This document shows positions 60,930 to 64,000 of a stretch of DNA of 64,000 nucleotides, in pieces. Position 1 is the stretch's first letter; each line of letters opens with the position of its first letter. Location of the stretch: the NCBI GenBank assembly GCA_965601485.1, contig OZ271846.1, positions 992,001-1,056,000 on the forward strand, written 5' to 3'. Source of the DNA: Methylotenera_A aquatica. Lineage in GTDB: Bacteria; Pseudomonadota; Gammaproteobacteria; Burkholderiales; Methylophilaceae. Position numbers and translations under genes: made by a program. The notes under the pieces were generated by a model. The model was not told where the DNA came from, did not search any database, and was given only the letters and a program-made list of their open reading frames with translations.

Positions 60930-63299
60930 GATTTCTTCCTATATATATTTAAACTGAAGTTAAAGAGGCAAGGCAGCTGGCTAAATAAAGTCACGTGCGG
61001 GTACTATTTGAGCTGCAGTTAATCCTTTAATATTGACTAATGTGCGTGGTACAACTGGGCCAGCGCCATCCGTATCAATTTGTAAAGCAACGCCAGCCGT
61101 TATATCTTTAAGCACAATATTACCGTTACTGAATGCTGTTGAACCAAGACCTAAACTACTTAGCAAAGTGCTTAATTGGATTTTGTCTGCATACGGAGTG
61201 AAGTCGGTAATGGTGTCGCCCGCTTCGCGCATGCTGTTAAACACAAATGTATCTGCGCCCCTGCCACCCGTTAAAGTATCTACACCTAAACCGCCGATTA
61301 TGGTGTCATCGCCCACAGTACCCACTAAAGTATCGCGACCGGCTGTACCAGTTCTGGTTTGGCCTGCAGTTGTTACGGCAATAGCAACATCAATCAAACG
61401 GCCTACATTGTCGTATTGATTTTCTAAGCCATACATATTAGTAGTAATTTCATCGCCATCTGCTGCAGAAATACGACCTAAACCACCCAATGCTTTTGGT
61501 GTTTGTATGTAGTTTGCGAGTGCTTCTTGGTAAGTAATTGTAAATGGACTGTTTTCAAACGCAACGTTATTTAATACGAACGGATAGCCATCGCCACCGT
61601 TAGCAGTAAAGTCGATGGTTGCAAATGAGAACGTGCGGGTCGTATTGACTACTACTCCATCGTTAACCAAAACAGTACCGTCATCTAAAACAACACGTCT
61701 AATTCGATTGCCTGTTCCAACTGAAGCGAGTGTCGCAGCAGATGCACGAGCAGTTTGAGTTGTGTCATAAGTCACTTGGATACCAGATACTTGAGCGTAA
61801 CGGCCATTATTTGCACCATTTGGGCTATTTAAAGCGTATGCATGCTCCAACAAGTCTTTTAGTTGTGTTGCGTTCATGCTTGGCGCGCGTTTAACCAAAT
61901 TAGTAAACGGTAAAATGTTAAAGGTATCCCCAACTGACACATTGCCTGCTGCAACAATATTGGTGCGAATACCGCCACCATTTTGAATTGCCACATCTGC
62001 ATCACCCGCAAAGCGCATGGCGTCAGCAACTAAATTACCCAAACCTGTTTCTGCATTACGCACACCTGGAACAAATATACATCTTGTGGCTGGTGAAACT
62101 GGTGTGCAAGACGTGTGTGTAGGTCCATTTAATATAGTTGCAGTGGTGCCAATGATTTGTGCGTTTAAAGCGTTAATATAAGTTTGAACTGGAGCGACGA
62201 CGTTTGCGTTAAGCGTTGCATCACCCACTACACGATCCGGATCTGCTACTGCACCTGATACACGAATCATGCGCGTGCTATCGATACTAGTGAGCGCACC
62301 TGTTGCATCATTAATTGTCAGGTTCACTTCACCGACATAACGGTTGCCAAAGTGGCCTGTTAACACTGGTACTGTTTTACCAGTGCTATCAATAGCATTG
62401 ACAGGATGCGTGTTAAAAGTTGCCGCCACACCACCGCTAATAAGTCGGTCATCAGGATCAACCATTAGCTCATGACCACCGCCAGACACAACCAAATCAA
62501 CGCCGCTCAGTGCGGGTACCACGATACTGATTTCATTGTTAGAATTTTGTAAATGGCTCATTAAAATGACCATACCCACTCCCTCAACCGTGCGTAAACG
62601 GTTGACTTCTGCTTGAATAATAGGGATTAAGGCATTTAGATTTGCTTCATCTGTCGCGTTTGCATCATAGCCAATAAGATTAACCACACCAGGTGATGAA
62701 ATTTTTGGTAGCAATGGAGTTGTTGCACCAACAATACCAATTTTTTTGCCACCTATTGTTTGGATAATTTTTGATGGGGCAACAGTACCGGCTACTTTTA
62801 GAGCACTAAAATCAGCGGTTGCATCAAAATTAAGGTTTGATGATATGTAAGTAGTACCAGTCACTTTAGCAAAACGTGCTGCAGTAGTTGGTCCTAAATC
62901 AAATTCGTGATTACCAAAAACTGTGGCATCAAAGCCAATCTGACGCATGGCAATCGCATCATAAAAATCTTGGCCGCCATCTGTATAAGCTGTAGCTAAA
63001 TTAGTCAAGCTAGCAGTAAAACGTGGGCCAGGCAAAATAGCGTCACCTGCGTTTAATTTAATGACTGTTTTGCCCGCAATCGTTGCTGCAGCTTGTGCAT
63101 TTGCCACGACAGTGGCTAAACGATCAATACCACCGTAAAACGAAATCGCTTGGCCTGCGTTGTCGCGTAAGTTACCTTGAGCTGATAGCAACCAGCTTTC
63201 TTGATCGCCCACATGTAACAATGTCACGCCTTCTGCGTAGACAGCATTGGAGACAAATAGCATAGAGATGCTAAATGCTAATTTCTTGATTTTTAACAT
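60472..63299. repeat. duplicated 5'-nucleotidase/PEP-CTERM unit, right copy
   Basis: Same orientation as the left copy. The 51-bp intergenic spacer and the 5' part of the PEP-CTERM gene are included in the near-identical part; the identity stops inside the PEP-CTERM tag. Confidence 0.9.
60981..63299 (-). CDS. RTX-type secreted 5'-nucleotidase, right copy
   Basis: 772 aa, the same architecture as the left copy. The signal peptide differs (SISMLFVSNAVYAEG). Residues about 190-250 differ at many positions (e.g. ISSPGVVNLIGYDANATDEA here, ISSPREVNLVGYSPSNTELQ on the left), while the rest is almost identical, including the whole C-terminal 500 residues and RTX block. Start ATG with an AAAGGAAA site. 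Both copies look intact. Confidence 0.92.
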   Translation of the reverse strand: MLKIKKLAFSISMLFVSNAVYAEGVTLLHVGDQESWLLSAQGNLRDNAGQAISFYGGIDRLATVVANAQAAATIAGKTVIKLNAGDAILPGPRFTASLTNLATAYTDGGQDFYDAIAMRQIGFDATVFGNHEFDLGPTTAARFAKVTGTTYISSNLNFDATADFSALKVAGTVAPSKIIQTIGGKKIGIVGATTPLLPKISSPGVVNLIGYDANATDEANLNALIPIIQAEVNRLRTVEGVGMVILMSHLQNSNNEISIVVPALSGVDLVVSGGGHELMVDPDDRLISGGVAATFNTHPVNAIDSTGKTVPVLTGHFGNRYVGEVNLTINDATGALTSIDSTRMIRVSGAVADPDRVVGDATLNANVVAPVQTYINALNAQIIGTTATILNGPTHTSCTPVSPATRCIFVPGVRNAETGLGNLVADAMRFAGDADVAIQNGGGIRTNIVAAGNVSVGDTFNILPFTNLVKRAPSMNATQLKDLLEHAYALNSPNGANNGRYAQVSGIQVTYDTTQTARASAATLASVGTGNRIRRVVLDDGTVLVNDGVVVNTTRTFSFATIDFTANGGDGYPFVLNNVAFENSPFTITYQEALANYIQTPKALGGLGRISAADGDEITTNMYGLENQYDNVGRLIDVAIAVTTAGQTRTGTAGRDTLVGTVGDDTIIGGLGVDTLTGGRGADTFVFNSMREAGDTITDFTPYADKIQLSTLLSSLGLGSTAFSNGNIVLKDITAGVALQIDTDGAGPVVPRTLVNIKGLTAAQIVPARDFI

Positions 63300-63327
63300 A
63301 CAATTTCCTTTAGATTAATTGAATGAA

Positions 63328-63370
63328 TTATTGTTTGCGACGCGCAGATAAAAAGAAATGGGGCAGCAAA
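63328..63370 (-). pseudogene. 3' tail of a lost PEP-CTERM gene
   Basis: Upstream of the right 5'-nucleotidase, a minus-strand frame ends LPHFFLSARRKQ and stops at 63328, the position exactly 7,617 bp from the stop of the 260-aa PEP-CTERM gene at 55711. The basic SARRKQ end is that of a PEP-CTERM tag. The rest of the gene is gone. Confidence 0.6.
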
Positions 63371-63879
63371 CAATCTTTACGACTGGAACACTTTAGCAAT
63401 TAAATAGTTGATAAAAATTAAGAATTGGATTTAAGTAGTAGGCATATCGGACTACTAAAAGCAATACTTAATGACTATAAAGTGAAAGGAAGATTACGAA
63501 GGATGGGGTCTTAGGCTACTAGTAAACAGGTGACGATTTAGTATAAGACTCCGCGCCTAGTTTAGATGGGACTAGTCAAGGCCTAATTTAAAAAAATTAA
63601 AAAATTAAGGTGGGTTGAGAAAAACTGACGGGGGGTATTTGGATGAAACGAAATTTTAAAATAGGTAATCGTTCGTCCAAAACACAACGGTTAGGTAAGC
63701 CTGAAAGAATCCGGACTATTTAGGGGGTGGGGCGTATATTGGGGTATGGCTATTGAGCTTATCAACTGGGGTATCACAAGCACCTTTGCTAAACCAGCAC
63801 TGATTCCTAAGCTAAAGAGGACAAATACAAATAAATTCGCCTAAAAATCAGTTGAAAATCTGTAAAACCTTGAAACGTT
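63371..63879. other. 509-bp spacer without a convincing gene
   Basis: Mixed composition with G-runs on the plus strand. One 32-codon plus-strand frame (63746-63844, starting MAIELINWGITSTFAKP) has no recognisable homology or ribosome binding site. The stretch should include the promoter of the right 5'-nucleotidase operon, but I cannot place it. Confidence 0.4.
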
Positions 63880-63905
63880 AAAGGCCTGCATCTCTGTAGG
63901 GCTTT
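63880..63905. terminator. hairpin after the tRNA-Glu fragment
   Basis: AAAGGCCTGCA/TGTAGGGCTTT around TCTC, 10 of 11 pairs. It lies 7 bp beyond the tRNA 3' end in the tRNA sense, where a tRNA terminator would be expected. The T-run is weak. Confidence 0.45.
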
Positions 63906-63912
63906 AAATATT

Positions 63913-63931
63913 TGGCGTCCCCACGGGGATT
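63913..63931 (-). tRNA. 3'-terminal 19 nt of tRNA-Glu, attachment-site-like remnant
   Basis: The minus strand reads AATCCCCGTGGGGACGCCA: part of the T loop, T-stem 3' strand, acceptor 3' strand and CCA of a tRNA, closest to tRNA-Glu, which ends GGGGACGCCA in many proteobacteria. The match stops abruptly at 63931. Such fragments are left where an element has integrated in a tRNA 3' end. Confidence 0.6.
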
Positions 63932-64000
63932 AAGGAATTTAAATAAAAATACCAATTAAATCATAATGTTAAACAAACCTACCTACTAAATGTATTCAGA

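Noticed and set aside
63746..63844. 32-codon plus-strand ORF
   Set aside because: No ribosome binding site, no recognised similarity, length within chance.
1..64000. CRISPR arrays, rRNA, complete IS elements, replication origins
   Set aside because: No regular direct repeats with spacers, no rRNA, no terminal inverted repeats with transposase, and no DnaA-box cluster were seen.

Overview
The window looks like a chromosomal segment of a low-GC betaproteobacterium, most likely of the methylotrophic family Methylophilaceae (Methylotenera-like). The basis is gene content and order (rne/rluC/HAD/Rieske/sppA, tsaE-amiC-mutL-miaA, dapC, pilU, PQQ dehydrogenase, several PEP-CTERM proteins) and AT-rich spacers. 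No rRNA gene is present to confirm it, so the genus is an inference.

Positions 1-42.6 kb are mostly ordinary chromosome. A glycogen/maltodextrin set surrounds a housekeeping block: glgA near the left edge, then pgi-glgB facing glgC-GH57-malQ-glk. Between them lie the fluoride exporter crcB, RNase E, RluC, a HAD phosphatase, a Rieske protein and SppA. Next come queG, tsaE-amiC, a Suv3-like helicase, an endonuclease-type mutL, miaA, a frameshifted membrane-protein gene, dapC, an EamA transporter, pilU, an O-GlcNAc-transferase-like protein and a split mnmC/mnmD pair. From 42.6 down to 34.7 kb, nine collinear minus-strand genes form a lipid-modification operon. It holds two CFA-synthase-like methyltransferases, DUF2878, DUF1295, a DUF6134-like protein, a lipocalin, a delta-9-type desaturase, an FAD amine-oxidase-like protein and DUF1365.

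From about 42.7 kb to the end the window is accessory in character. Spacers are long, pseudogenes are frequent, and short repeated operator-like motifs appear. Genes here are a PQQ dehydrogenase, a Crp/Fnr regulator, a nucleobase permease with a degenerate anti-sigma-kinase-like tail, alkaline phosphatase, a SemiSWEET, a STAS protein, a GPP34 protein, a broken SnoaL-like gene and a tautomerase.

The last 11 kb is a secretion and nucleic-acid-scavenging locus: a large ExeM-type extracellular nuclease, two RTX-bearing 5'-nucleotidases and three PEP-CTERM proteins. Two copies of a 5'-nucleotidase/PEP-CTERM pair lie exactly 7,617 bp apart and are nearly identical over about 2.06 kb. They diverge at the ends and in one internal segment, a pattern that points to gene conversion between older paralogues. 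Only the 3' tail of a second upstream PEP-CTERM gene survives in the right-hand copy.

Between the copies are relics of mobile DNA: the 3' half of a tRNA-Ile(CAU) gene still joined to the 3' end of an Azoarcus-type group I intron, directly abutting a decayed tyrosine integrase. At the right edge a 19-nt tRNA-Glu 3' fragment with a hairpin looks like an attachment-site remnant. Taken together, nuclease, nucleotidases, alkaline phosphatase and nucleobase permease would allow extracellular DNA to be used for phosphate and bases; that is an inference from content and proximity.
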